Positions 16,799-25,241 of a stretch of 64,000 nt of DNA are shown here, piece after piece. The translations under genes and the position numbers were made by a program. The stretch's first letter is position 1; every line of letters begins with the position of its first letter. Origin of the DNA: Zhenhengia yiwuensis (GTDB taxonomy: Bacteria > Bacillota > Clostridia > Lachnospirales > Cellulosilyticaceae); contig NZ_JACRSY010000006.1 in assembly GCF_014384995.1 (NCBI RefSeq), forward strand, positions 62,001 to 126,000, read 5' to 3'. Under the pieces are notes generated by a model. The model had not been told where the DNA came from. It saw only the letters and a list, made by a program, of their open reading frames with translations, and did no database searches.

Positions 16799-18799
16799 TT
16801 ATTTTACGATGAACTTTTTGATGATCGCTGTAAGTTCATCCCATTGATTTTCCATATCTTGTACAAGCTTAAACTGTGTTCTCGCACGGTCTAAATTGTG
16901 GTTTTCTCTATGGATTTTGAAGTAGTTGTCGCCGTCTAAGTGGTCTGTTAAGAAGCGCATACCACATTCAAGTGTCATAAGTTTTGCACCCATAAGTAGG
17001 GACATAATTTCTTCTTCGTCGAAGTTTTGGCCTACTGCCCCGATGAAGCCTTCTGCAAAGCTTTCGAAGAGTTCTGTAACGAAGTTTACTTTTGTTAAGT
17101 CTGGTTCGTCTTCAGCACCTGATGTTGCACCAGAGCGGATGCAGTCACCAAAGTCATATGCTGCAAGACCTGGCATAATCGTATCAAGGTCAATAACGCA
17201 AAGTGCTTCTTTTGAGTCAGCATCAACTAAAACGTTATTAATCTTTGTATCATTATGTGTTACGCGTAATGGTAAGATGCCTGCTTCAAGTTTATCTGTT
17301 AAAGCATGCATATCCTCTTTACGAGCTAATAAGAAATCGATCTCTTCTTTAACACTAGCAGCTCTACCTACTGGATCGGCTTCTAATGTTTTTAAGAAAG
17401 TTTCAAATCTAACAGGTGTGTTGTGGAAGTTTGGAATAGCTTCGTGAAGAATAGAAGCATCAAAATCGGATAAGAGTTTTTGGAACTCACCAAACTTCTT
17501 GGCACAGCTACGGTAAACTTCTGTATTCGGTACGATGTCATAAGAAATAGTATGATCGATATAGAGGTAACTACGCCAGAAATCACCCGTTTTATCAATA
17601 TAGTAGCAGTCGCCAGAATCTGTATAAACAAGTGTTAAAAGTTCACGTTCTAAATCAACATTTGGCATACCTTCAAGTTTTGCTTTAAGGTGTGAAAGTA
17701 CATTTTCAATGTTTTCCATAATGTTTTTAGGTTCTTTGAAAATGGATTGATTAAGACGTTGTAAAATATATTTTTTACCTGCATCCGTTGTAACAAGGAG
17801 CGTATCATTAATATGACCATTACCAGTAGGGTTTACTGTTAAAATATCACCTTCAAACTTAAAGTGATTTGCAAGTGTTAAATAAGGTAATGTCCAGATA
17901 TTCTCTGGGTATAGGCCTTGTTCTTGGAAGTTTTTAATGGCTTCTACAACGACAGGTTTATCTTCTTTATAAGTTACACCATACCAACGGTCAGTAGAGT
18001 GAAGGACAGTTGCTTTTGCCTTACCTTCATGGATAAGACCATCTACTACAGATGGAAGGAAATATTCACCTTTTAATGGATTAGCTATGAGTGCTTGATC
18101 TAAGAAAGACGTAAAGCCTTTTTCAATTTCATCTAAGAAAGATGGCATAAAGCCCCATAAGTTCATCGATACAATACTGTCATCGCTAATTGGTGTCCAT
18201 GTATCTTCTTCTAAGAACTGAGTAATGCCTTCATGTTTAGCAATATGTGTGCGTTCTGTAATGGAGCAAAGCATGTTATCTTTGACAGAGCATACACCAC
18301 GGGCAACATGACCGTTTTCTGTTAAAGTATTGCTTAAAGTATAGCCAACCATTGCATAGTGGTAAGCTTCATCTGCTGGATTTGATTTAAGAAATGTATA
18401 AATTGCTTTAAAGGCACTTGGGCCATAATAATCATCTGCGTTAATAACAGCAAAAGGCTCATTAATAAGTTCTTTTGCACATAAAATAGCATGAGCTGTT
18501 CCCCATGGCTTAACACGGTCTTCAGGAACTTTATAACCGTTAGGGAGTTTATCAAGTTCTTGGAAGGCATATTCCACATCTACTACCTCTGCAATGCGAT
18601 TCCCGATAGACTCTTTGAAAGCTAATTCATCGGCTTTTTTAATAATAAATACTACTTTTTTGAATCCTGCTCTTAAAGCATCATAGATAGAATAGTCGAT
18701 GATAAGTTCACCATGACTTCCTACTGGATCAATTTGCTTTAGACCACCATAACGGCTTCCCATGCCGGCAGCCATAATAACTAAAATAGGTTCAGACAT
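16799..18799 (-). CDS. Fused sugar-1-phosphate nucleotidyltransferase and NahK-like N-acetylhexosamine kinase
   Basis: This 666-residue cytoplasmic protein joins two enzymes. Residues about 1-300 form a nucleotidyltransferase (VIMAAGMGSRYGGLKQIDP, then INADDYYGP), which would make a UDP-sugar from a sugar 1-phosphate. Residues about 310-666 form an APH-fold kinase very like NahK, with RVTHNDTKINNVLVD near 515 (catalytic Asp) and VIDLDTIMPG near 541, followed by DFGD. NahK phosphorylates GlcNAc/GalNAc at C1. The fusion would therefore turn a free N-acetylhexosamine into UDP-HexNAc in two steps with one polypeptide. A GH20 hexosaminidase is encoded upstream on the same strand, which fits salvage of released sugars. 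The ribosome site is AGAGGGGTG. The substrate is inferred, not shown. Confidence 0.85.
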   Translation of the reverse strand: MSEPILVIMAAGMGSRYGGLKQIDPVGSHGELIIDYSIYDALRAGFKKVVFIIKKADELAFKESIGNRIAEVVDVEYAFQELDKLPNGYKVPEDRVKPWGTAHAILCAKELINEPFAVINADDYYGPSAFKAIYTFLKSNPADEAYHYAMVGYTLSNTLTENGHVARGVCSVKDNMLCSITERTHIAKHEGITQFLEEDTWTPISDDSIVSMNLWGFMPSFLDEIEKGFTSFLDQALIANPLKGEYFLPSVVDGLIHEGKAKATVLHSTDRWYGVTYKEDKPVVVEAIKNFQEQGLYPENIWTLPYLTLANHFKFEGDILTVNPTGNGHINDTLLVTTDAGKKYILQRLNQSIFKEPKNIMENIENVLSHLKAKLEGMPNVDLERELLTLVYTDSGDCYYIDKTGDFWRSYLYIDHTISYDIVPNTEVYRSCAKKFGEFQKLLSDFDASILHEAIPNFHNTPVRFETFLKTLEADPVGRAASVKEEIDFLLARKEDMHALTDKLEAGILPLRVTHNDTKINNVLVDADSKEALCVIDLDTIMPGLAAYDFGDCIRSGATSGAEDEPDLTKVNFVTELFESFAEGFIGAVGQNFDEEEIMSLLMGAKLMTLECGMRFLTDHLDGDNYFKIHRENHNLDRARTQFKLVQDMENQWDELTAIIKKFIVK

Positions 18800-18896
18800 T
18801 TTTGCACCCCTCTAATATATTTCTAAAACTCTCTCTAAGCTTATAATAAAAATGGAGTTCTAACAATACTTATACGATAAATAAGCCATAAAATCA

Positions 18897-18946
18897 ATAA
18901 AAAACCTAAGAGAAAGCTTAAAATAAGCAAAATTCTCTTAGGTTTT
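18897..18946 (-). terminator. Terminator of the zinc-ribbon protein gene
   Basis: A 14-bp stem (AAAACCTAAGAGAA paired with its complement) lies immediately beyond the minus-strand stop at 18951. On the minus strand it is followed by TTTTTTATTG. Confidence 0.85.
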
Positions 18947-18950
18947 AGCC

Positions 18951-19547
18951 TTATTCAGGTAGTTTATGATAGATATGATTCATAAGTTCCTGCTGTTTAC
19001 GCTGGTTACACTCTACATCGTTAAGCCAATCGAGTCCAGCCGCAATGATAAAGCCCATAAGCATATGAACGGTTCCAAAGCATATACCTAAAATACATAA
19101 GGCAATGCTGAAAATACTAGGAAATAGTAGCAAGAAGCCTACACTTAAGAAAATAAAGACTAGCCCTAGTACAAGACCTAAGAGTTTTGAAGCAATACTT
19201 AACCTAGGAAGTGACTTATATTTAGGAAGAATACGTGTGGGTGTAGGTAAAGTAGGCGCTTTGGTAGTAAGAGGTGGAGGCAGTTCATCTGATAGTGGCA
19301 CTTCACTTGTAACACAGGTTTCTTCTTTTGTCTTAGCTATAGCTTCTTGAGGTTCAGTATGAGGCTCCTCTGTAGGTGTATGTATAAAGGTCGTTATATT
19401 CGTTTTAGTATCAAAAGTAGTAGAAGATGAATCGGATTCTAGTTGGTCAGACTCTTCGGTCTTTTCATCAGGTAACGAGGTGCCGCATTTAAAGCAGTTT
19501 AAATCCGAATCTATATTTGGAAATTGACAGTTTGGACAACGTTTCAT
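18951..19547 (-). CDS. Zinc-ribbon membrane protein of unknown function
   Basis: This 198-residue protein starts with a zinc-ribbon (CPNC at 4-7 and CFKC at 18-21), then a long Glu/Ser/Thr/Pro-rich linker (about 25-120), then two hydrophobic helices (about 128-175) and a short charged tail. Such zinc_ribbon plus membrane proteins are common in Clostridia and their function is unknown. The ribbon would lie in the cytoplasm. It has its own ribosome site (AAAGGGGAG) and terminator, so it is probably monocistronic even though neighbours on both sides run the same way. Confidence 0.7.
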   Translation of the reverse strand: MKRCPNCQFPNIDSDLNCFKCGTSLPDEKTEESDQLESDSSSTTFDTKTNITTFIHTPTEEPHTEPQEAIAKTKEETCVTSEVPLSDELPPPLTTKAPTLPTPTRILPKYKSLPRLSIASKLLGLVLGLVFIFLSVGFLLLFPSIFSIALCILGICFGTVHMLMGFIIAAGLDWLNDVECNQRKQQELMNHIYHKLPE

Positions 19548-19650
19548 TTTATTCTCCCCTTTAAGTGTAATTACAATTATTATACAATTAATTTTAAATA
19601 TTTTAAATAAAAATATAAAAATATGTAAATAAAAAGGAAGAAAAATACAA

Positions 19651-19826
19651 TTACATTTCTTCTAGGATAAAACCTTCAGCGTAGAAAGCATCGTTTACAT
19701 TAAATGAAGTAAGGTCAAGCGTAACTTCATTTTCATTTTGTGTGAAAGGGATAACCTCTTTCGTACGCATGCTACGGATAGTTTTAATGAGCTTATGAAC
19801 CGTTAAGTGGTATAAAAGGAAGCACT
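19651..19826 (-). pseudogene. Out-of-frame C-terminal continuation of the GH20 gene
   Basis: Downstream of the GH20 stop, one other minus-strand frame stays open from before 19840 to a TAA at 19651-19653. It encodes a plausible protein end (about 50 residues, including RSMRTKEVIPFTQNENEV and FNVNDAFYAEGFILEEM). It has no start codon or ribosome site of its own. It looks like the original C-terminal beta-domain of the hexosaminidase, put out of frame by one or two small indels near 19800-19835. A sequencing error would give the same picture. Confidence 0.55.
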
Positions 19827-21716
19827 TTATAATCCGTGTGAAATAACGTTTTGAGATGCAATCGTTACATATTGGTCATGATTAATCATGCCATCATGGT
19901 TATGCCAGCCCATTTTAAATGGAAGACGTTCTTCTTCTAATTCTTCAATAACAGTAACTGAGCCGTTTAAGTACTGTTCGATACGCCAAATAGCTGTTTT
20001 ACAGCGACCCATAATACCTGCAAGACGTGTGTCTAAAATTTCAAAGCCATGCCCTTTGCAATCTTCATACCAGAGTGTACGAAGAGCATTTGTGAAGTCT
20101 TCCACATCTGATATAAGCATAGGAAGGACTTCTTCTGCAATCATAGCAAGTGTCTCAGTATCTTGTTCAAGGTAAGCTTGTCTTATTTCGACCCCAACAG
20201 TAGCTTTAGTCGCAAGCACTGTACTAAGGGTAGCATACATATTGAACATAGATTTATAAGAACAACTTTTGGCTGCAATAGCACTGTATTTATCAGCAAG
20301 AGCTAAGTAGTGACTTGATAAGTCAAGATCTTCTACATAGAAGTCAAAAGCGCCTAATAAAATATCTTGATATAAGAATTGTTTAGAAGGGTTAAGTGAA
20401 CCAATGTTTGGAGAAGGTACACCTTCAATTAGGTTTAATTCTTCCGGACTTCTAAATTCATCAGCAGTAAGTCCTGTTAAGTATTTACAGCGTCTATTTA
20501 CCCAATCCATATCGACTTCTTCTAAGAAACAATGTTCAGCAAAGTAGATAAGGCCAAGCAGGGTAATATCAACAGGCGCCTCATCACCATCATCTCCCCA
20601 TATTGTGGCAAATACTTCTTTGATGCCTTCACGTTTGCAAGTCATAAGAGCAGCATTTGTAGTTAGAAAAGTACGTTCATAGTTAGGTGCATAACCTACC
20701 CATTTCCATACACCGCCTGCGAAGATAATAGGTTTTTGGAAACCTTTTTTAAGTTCAATGGATTTTTTATAGAAATCTTCTTCAAGATGGTAGTAATCCC
20801 AGTAAACAAGAGACATGTTGTGTGGCACACTATCAATGACCTTTTGATCAATATTAACATTTAAGTCATAGTGATTGCTATCTGGAGCAGCACCACGCAT
20901 AAACATATCATCCCACATCATTGGCTCGAATCCGTATTTATCAAGAAGCTTACAAACGTGTTCAAGATGAATAGACATAAGCTCTGAGTGGTGTTTATGA
21001 CCGTTTACATCTAAAGAACGTCCACGACCAAGGTCCCAAGCTTCATCCATACCAATATGAATACGATTGGTTCTAAAAGTGCTACGAATAGCTTTAAACA
21101 TATGGTCTAAGAATTCATAAGTTTTTTCACTTCCTACAAGAAGTACATCATTTGTATCTCTAAGAGGAAGGGCATAGTTCCATTTTAAAGTTTGTTTCAT
21201 ATGGGCTAAAGCTTGAATACAAGGAATAAGTTCAATACCTAATTGATAAGCATATTCATCAATTTCTTTAATTTCCTCTTCGCTGTAACGGCCACGCATA
21301 TAACCAAAGTAAGGGTATTCAGGAATTGTGTAAGTATCTTCACTATAAAGCATACAAGTAGAATGCCCCATCATAGCAAGGTGAACAAGAAGCTCCTTAA
21401 CTTTAGACACTTTATAAACACTGTTACGAGATACATCAAACATAGCCCCACAAACAGGGATGTAAGCTTTCTCGGAGTAGTTAAAAGTGGTTTGCCCCTC
21501 CTCAGCAAATTGCATGTAAAGGCTAACCCCTCTAAAGAAGTGGTGTTTTGCCTTATATTCAATACGGTTTACATCACCACGTGTAATACGTAAGCAAATT
21601 TCTTCATCATGACCTAGCTGAACAACTTCAACGTCCTCATCTAGCATTAATCCAAAGAATTGCTTCATTTCATTTAAACCAAAGTCAAGTTCAAGTAAAT
21701 CCCCGGTAAATCTCAT
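19827..21716 (-). CDS. GH20 family beta-N-acetylhexosaminidase, cytoplasmic
   Basis: This 629-residue enzyme has no signal peptide. Residues 1-100 form an alpha/beta domain as in GH20, and about 105-420 the TIM barrel. The catalytic Asp-Glu pair is in RIHIGMDEAWDLG near residue 222, similar to pneumococcal GH20C-type exo-hexosaminidases. Other barrel motifs are IPCIQALAHM and MMWDDMFMRG. It should remove terminal GlcNAc or GalNAc from imported oligosaccharides. The start has AGGAGG upstream. The downstream kinase-nucleotidyltransferase on the same strand could process the released sugar. The reading frame ends at HGL while coding-like sequence continues in another frame to 19651, so the protein may lack about 50 C-terminal residues. 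Confidence 0.85.
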   Translation of the reverse strand: MRFTGDLLELDFGLNEMKQFFGLMLDEDVEVVQLGHDEEICLRITRGDVNRIEYKAKHHFFRGVSLYMQFAEEGQTTFNYSEKAYIPVCGAMFDVSRNSVYKVSKVKELLVHLAMMGHSTCMLYSEDTYTIPEYPYFGYMRGRYSEEEIKEIDEYAYQLGIELIPCIQALAHMKQTLKWNYALPLRDTNDVLLVGSEKTYEFLDHMFKAIRSTFRTNRIHIGMDEAWDLGRGRSLDVNGHKHHSELMSIHLEHVCKLLDKYGFEPMMWDDMFMRGAAPDSNHYDLNVNIDQKVIDSVPHNMSLVYWDYYHLEEDFYKKSIELKKGFQKPIIFAGGVWKWVGYAPNYERTFLTTNAALMTCKREGIKEVFATIWGDDGDEAPVDITLLGLIYFAEHCFLEEVDMDWVNRRCKYLTGLTADEFRSPEELNLIEGVPSPNIGSLNPSKQFLYQDILLGAFDFYVEDLDLSSHYLALADKYSAIAAKSCSYKSMFNMYATLSTVLATKATVGVEIRQAYLEQDTETLAMIAEEVLPMLISDVEDFTNALRTLWYEDCKGHGFEILDTRLAGIMGRCKTAIWRIEQYLNGSVTVIEELEEERLPFKMGWHNHDGMINHDQYVTIASQNVISHGL

Positions 21717-21914
21717 CGTTTATATCCTCCTACTACATCCTATAATATTACTTACTTTAAAATAAGTATGACTTATACTTACTATACAAATAATAAGTTT
21801 ATCAAATAACTCTTTAAATACTTAATTATTTCTATACTAAGCATAACTAGAGTACTTATCTTATTTTATTCTTCTAGTCTCTACGCTCAAAATTCTTGAT
21901 GGATATTTTGAGTA

Positions 21915-22170
21915 CCCCTAGCTCTCCCTTCTTTCGTCCCCCCTCCCGAAATACTTGCTAGATGCCTTGTTGTATGCCGAAAGCCTACGAGAATTCCTAA
22001 AGCTTACCCGAGCGCATAGAGAGGGAAAGGGGAGGAGGGTTATGGAACCTGCCTTTGGAACTTTTTGATTAGAACTTCATGAGATATCAAGAGAAATGTA
22101 CTTAGCCTCATGTTTAAGCGTAGCGAGTTTGAGGCGTTATTTCTAATTTCCGCTTAAAACCATCTTACAA
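21915..22170. repeat. Hairpin element with GAGCGNAGCGAGTTT-type core in a divergent gap
   Basis: The 553-base gap between the divergent GH20 and germination genes holds GC-rich pyrimidine (about 21918-21948) and purine (about 22017-22040) tracts, the block CTTTGGAACTTTTT and a stem pairing GCCTCA (22105-22110) with TGAGGC (22130-22135). The core TAAGCGTAGCGAGTTT is at 22115-22130 and matches the elements near 16.4 and 26.5 kb. No gene is visible here. Confidence 0.6.
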
Positions 22171-22214
22171 GTATTCTAATATACTTTTTCTACCTCGTAT
22201 AGTGCATATTTTTC

Positions 22215-22235
22215 CACATTTTTTCACAAAATGTG
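22215..22235 (+). promoter_or_regulatory. Inverted repeat upstream of the germination operon
   Basis: A perfect 8-bp inverted repeat (CACATTTT, 5-base spacer, AAAATGTG) precedes a CATAATA box at 22248-22254. The box matches the sigma-G type -10 pattern, but I see no good -35 at the proper distance. It may be an operator or promoter part for the germination genes; this is weak. Confidence 0.3.
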
Positions 22236-22269
22236 TTAGAAGCAAAACATAATAGGTTGAGGTGTGTTT

Positions 22270-22467
22270 ATGGCAAAATTACAGGAAATGCTGAGTATTT
22301 ATATTGTGCTGGTTATGTTCGGAATTGGTGTTTATATGGCGTTTCATCAGACACGTACCTTTCTTGCTGTTAATCATCTAAAGAAGGAAGCTAAATTTAC
22401 AAAGTTTGTGGGTTACGCCTATATTATTATAGCCATTTGCAGTGCGCTTATTTTATTTGTGGATTAG
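22270..22467 (+). CDS. Small two-helix membrane protein (CLC_0170-like) of the germination operon
   Basis: This 65-residue protein consists of two hydrophobic helices (about 8-24 and 43-62) joined by a basic segment. Small proteins of this kind (CLC_0170-type in clostridial annotation) often sit beside gerABC genes; their role is not known. The ATG at 22270 lies 5 bases after GAGGTG; the in-frame GTG at 22264 overlaps that ribosome site and is rejected. The next gene begins 15 bases downstream, so it is in the same operon. Confidence 0.75.
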   Translation: MAKLQEMLSIYIVLVMFGIGVYMAFHQTRTFLAVNHLKKEAKFTKFVGYAYIIIAICSALILFVD

Positions 22468-22482
22468 GAAGGAGGAGTGGGT

Positions 22483-24135
22483 ATGGATAAAATAGAAAGG
22501 GTCAATCGCCCAAGTAGGGAAGATGCATTTCATGATAAAGACAATAAAATTACATTGCCTTTAGCTGAATCTCTAGATGCTAATATAAAAAATATTAATT
22601 ACCTTTTCAAAAATTGTATGGATGTGGTTAAAAGAGAGGTCGATATAGGTACTCTTACCCCTATTCGTATTTATGGTGTTTATATTGATGGGATGGTCAA
22701 CCGTGATATTATAGAAAACTTCTTCTTATCGCGTATTATTGACTACAAAAACTTAAATGAAGAACGTATTGCTGTTGATAAGCCTAAGACTAAGCTTATT
22801 ATGGATCATTTCTCAGCGACTTTTGATATTAAAGAAGTAGAGAAAATGGATGATATGGTCAATGCAGTATTATCAGGTGATACTGCAATTTTTGTTGATG
22901 GTGAGTCTAAGGGTTTGGTCATTGCCACAAGAGGATGGCCAACAAGAGGTGTTAGTGCACCTGAGACAGAGGCTGTCGTTAGAGGGCCTCGTGATGGTTT
23001 TGTAGAAACGATCCGTTTTAATACAGTTCTCGTTAGAAGACGTATTCGTGATACCAAGCTTAAGGTAGAAATGACTACAGTAGGAACAAGAAGCCGAACA
23101 GATATAGCTATCATGTATATGGAAGATATCGTACAAGAATCTTTAGTAGAAGAAGTAAGGACAAGACTTAAGAAATACACCATAGATGGTGTATTTGATA
23201 GTGGCTATATCGAGCAGCTTATAGAGGATAGCTGGAAGAGTCCATTCCCACAGACACAGGCTACAGAAAGGCCAGATAAAGTGGCTTCAAGTTTGATGGA
23301 AGGGAAAGTGGCTATTGTTGTAGATAACTCACCTTTTGTTATTGTCGTACCCACTACGCTTAACAGCTTCTATCAAGCATCGGAAGATTACTATCAAAGA
23401 TGGCAGATTATGAGCTTTACAAGGATACTCCGTTATATTGTATCTTTCTTATCTTTTGCTTTGCCAGGCGTGTATCTTGCTATACTTAATTTCCATCCAG
23501 CTATGTTGCCTACGTCATTAGCTGTGTCCCTTGCGGCATCCAGGCAGGGGATAGCCCTACCCAGTGTACTAGAAATTATTATTATGGAGACGGCCTTTGA
23601 GCTACTTCGTGAGGCAGGAATTAGGCTACCGGGACCGGTAGGACATGCTATAGGGGTAGTTGGGGGTATTGTTATTGGACAGGCAGCGGTAGATGCTAAA
23701 CTTATTAGCCCTATGATAGTTATTATTGTTGCCATTACAGCTATAGCAACCTTTGCTATTCCTGACTATGGCCTTACAGCAGCCTATAGATTACTCAGAT
23801 ATATCTTCATTATTATTTGTGCCATGTTTGGACTCTATGGTTTTTTAATTGGGCTTATTTGGCTTTTAGCACATTTATCCTCTCTTGAAAGTTTTGGTAC
23901 ACCATTCTTTGCACCTTATACAGCGGGAGATAGAAATGGCTATAGAGACTTTAGGGATACGATGATTCGATTCCCTATTTTCCTACAAAATCGTAGACCA
24001 CGTTATGCAAGAGAGCATCAAAAGACACGTATTCGTTTATCAGATTCAAATAGTGTAACAGAAACACCTCCAGGACCGGATAGCGCTCAGACTGCTACAG
24101 ATATAAAAGGTGAACCAAAGAAAGGGGATGAATAA
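22483..24135 (+). CDS. Spore germination protein, GerA family (A subunit)
   Basis: This 550-residue germinant-receptor A subunit would sit in the inner membrane of the spore. The N-terminal cytoplasmic part (about 1-280) contains the family stretch GDTAIFVDG and the TRGVSAPETEAVVRGPRDGF block. The C-terminal part has hydrophobic segments between about 305 and 475 (ILRYIVSFLSFALPGVYLAI, then IVIGQAAVDA) and a charged tail. Start at ATG 22483, 7 bases after AGGAGG; the GTG at 22477 lies inside the ribosome site. It is followed 2 bases later by the B subunit gene. A, B and C subunits form the receptor that senses nutrients or bile-type signals; the ligand cannot be read from sequence. Confidence 0.95.
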   Translation: MDKIERVNRPSREDAFHDKDNKITLPLAESLDANIKNINYLFKNCMDVVKREVDIGTLTPIRIYGVYIDGMVNRDIIENFFLSRIIDYKNLNEERIAVDKPKTKLIMDHFSATFDIKEVEKMDDMVNAVLSGDTAIFVDGESKGLVIATRGWPTRGVSAPETEAVVRGPRDGFVETIRFNTVLVRRRIRDTKLKVEMTTVGTRSRTDIAIMYMEDIVQESLVEEVRTRLKKYTIDGVFDSGYIEQLIEDSWKSPFPQTQATERPDKVASSLMEGKVAIVVDNSPFVIVVPTTLNSFYQASEDYYQRWQIMSFTRILRYIVSFLSFALPGVYLAILNFHPAMLPTSLAVSLAASRQGIALPSVLEIIIMETAFELLREAGIRLPGPVGHAIGVVGGIVIGQAAVDAKLISPMIVIIVAITAIATFAIPDYGLTAAYRLLRYIFIIICAMFGLYGFLIGLIWLLAHLSSLESFGTPFFAPYTAGDRNGYRDFRDTMIRFPIFLQNRRPRYAREHQKTRIRLSDSNSVTETPPGPDSAQTATDIKGEPKKGDE

Positions 24136-24137
24136 TC

Positions 24138-25241
24138 ATGTATACACATAATGCCAATGTTTCAATAAGGCAGGCAAAGATTTTGCTTATTCTCCAAATG
24201 TTCAATATGTCTATGCTTATTCTTCCTCGTATTGCAGGTAAGATAGCAGGACATGATGGCTATATGCTTCCGATTATAGGCTTCGCAATAGGTACCCTTT
24301 ACATCTGGGCGATTACATCTCTTCTTAAAAGGTTCCCAGGAGAAGGGCTAGATACTATAGCCCCTAAGGTGCTGACCAAATGGATTGGCCTTGTTATTGT
24401 TGGGTTATATGTAATTAAACTCCTTGTGGGTGCAGGCTTTGAATTACGTATGTTTGCAGAGATGGTATCACAGGTACTATTACCTAAAACACCTCTTCCG
24501 GTGATTATTTTAATTTTACTTTTTGCTGCTCAATATTTGATTAAATCAGGTATTGAGGCTTGCGGGCGTATGGCAGAAGTAGTCATTTATTTTGTTTTTG
24601 CACCTCTTGTACTCATTTTTTGTTTAGTTATTATTAAGACAGATTATAAGCAACTCCTACCTATGTTTACAGCTAGGCCACAGGGAATGCTGGTAGGGGC
24701 GTACTATGTCAGTATGACTTTTATGCCTCTAGAGTTTCTACTTATTACAGGTTGTTTACTCAATAAGCCAGGAAAATTAAAAAGTGTATGCTTATGGGCA
24801 GTAGGTATTATTAGTATCGTAGAAGTGATTTTAATTGCCCTTACCTTTACAGGGGTAGGTATGGTCACAAGTACTAAACAACTTTGGCCGGTACTCACTT
24901 TAATGCAGAGTATACAGTTGCCTGGTTCTTTTGTGGAGAATCAAGAAATCTTTATGATGTGCTGGTGGATTATGAGTATTTATATGTACATTAGTGGGGC
25001 TATGTATGTGGCTTCTCTTACAATCAGTAGACTTGTACATTTTCATAGGCAAAATGTGACGACACTGCCTCTTGTTCCTATTGTTTTCTTTATCAGTATG
25101 ATTCCAAGCAGTTTAGCAGAGTCTTATACTTATTTAGTACGTTTTAATGGGCAGATAGGTATTTTCTTCTTATTTATATTGCCACTTATTTTGCTTATCC
25201 TAGCAAAACTCAGAAATTTAGGAGGGCGTGTACATGATTAA
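24138..25241 (+). CDS. Spore germination protein, GerB family (B subunit, permease-like)
   Basis: This 367-residue integral membrane protein of the APC superfamily (endospore germination permease) has about ten hydrophobic segments. It starts with ISIRQAK-type residues (VSIRQAKILLILQMFNMSML) typical of the family. It forms the membrane core and probable ligand-binding subunit of the receptor. It begins 2 bases after the A subunit stop and its end overlaps the start of the C subunit gene by 8 bases, which shows an obligate operon. Confidence 0.94.
   Translation: MYTHNANVSIRQAKILLILQMFNMSMLILPRIAGKIAGHDGYMLPIIGFAIGTLYIWAITSLLKRFPGEGLDTIAPKVLTKWIGLVIVGLYVIKLLVGAGFELRMFAEMVSQVLLPKTPLPVIILILLFAAQYLIKSGIEACGRMAEVVIYFVFAPLVLIFCLVIIKTDYKQLLPMFTARPQGMLVGAYYVSMTFMPLEFLLITGCLLNKPGKLKSVCLWAVGIISIVEVILIALTFTGVGMVTSTKQLWPVLTLMQSIQLPGSFVENQEIFMMCWWIMSIYMYISGAMYVASLTISRLVHFHRQNVTTLPLVPIVFFISMIPSSLAESYTYLVRFNGQIGIFFLFILPLILLILAKLRNLGGRVHD

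Noticed and set aside
19800..19840. Programmed ribosomal frameshift in the GH20 gene
   Set aside because: No X-XXY-YYZ slippery heptamer or following stable stem is visible, so a plain indel or sequence error is more likely.
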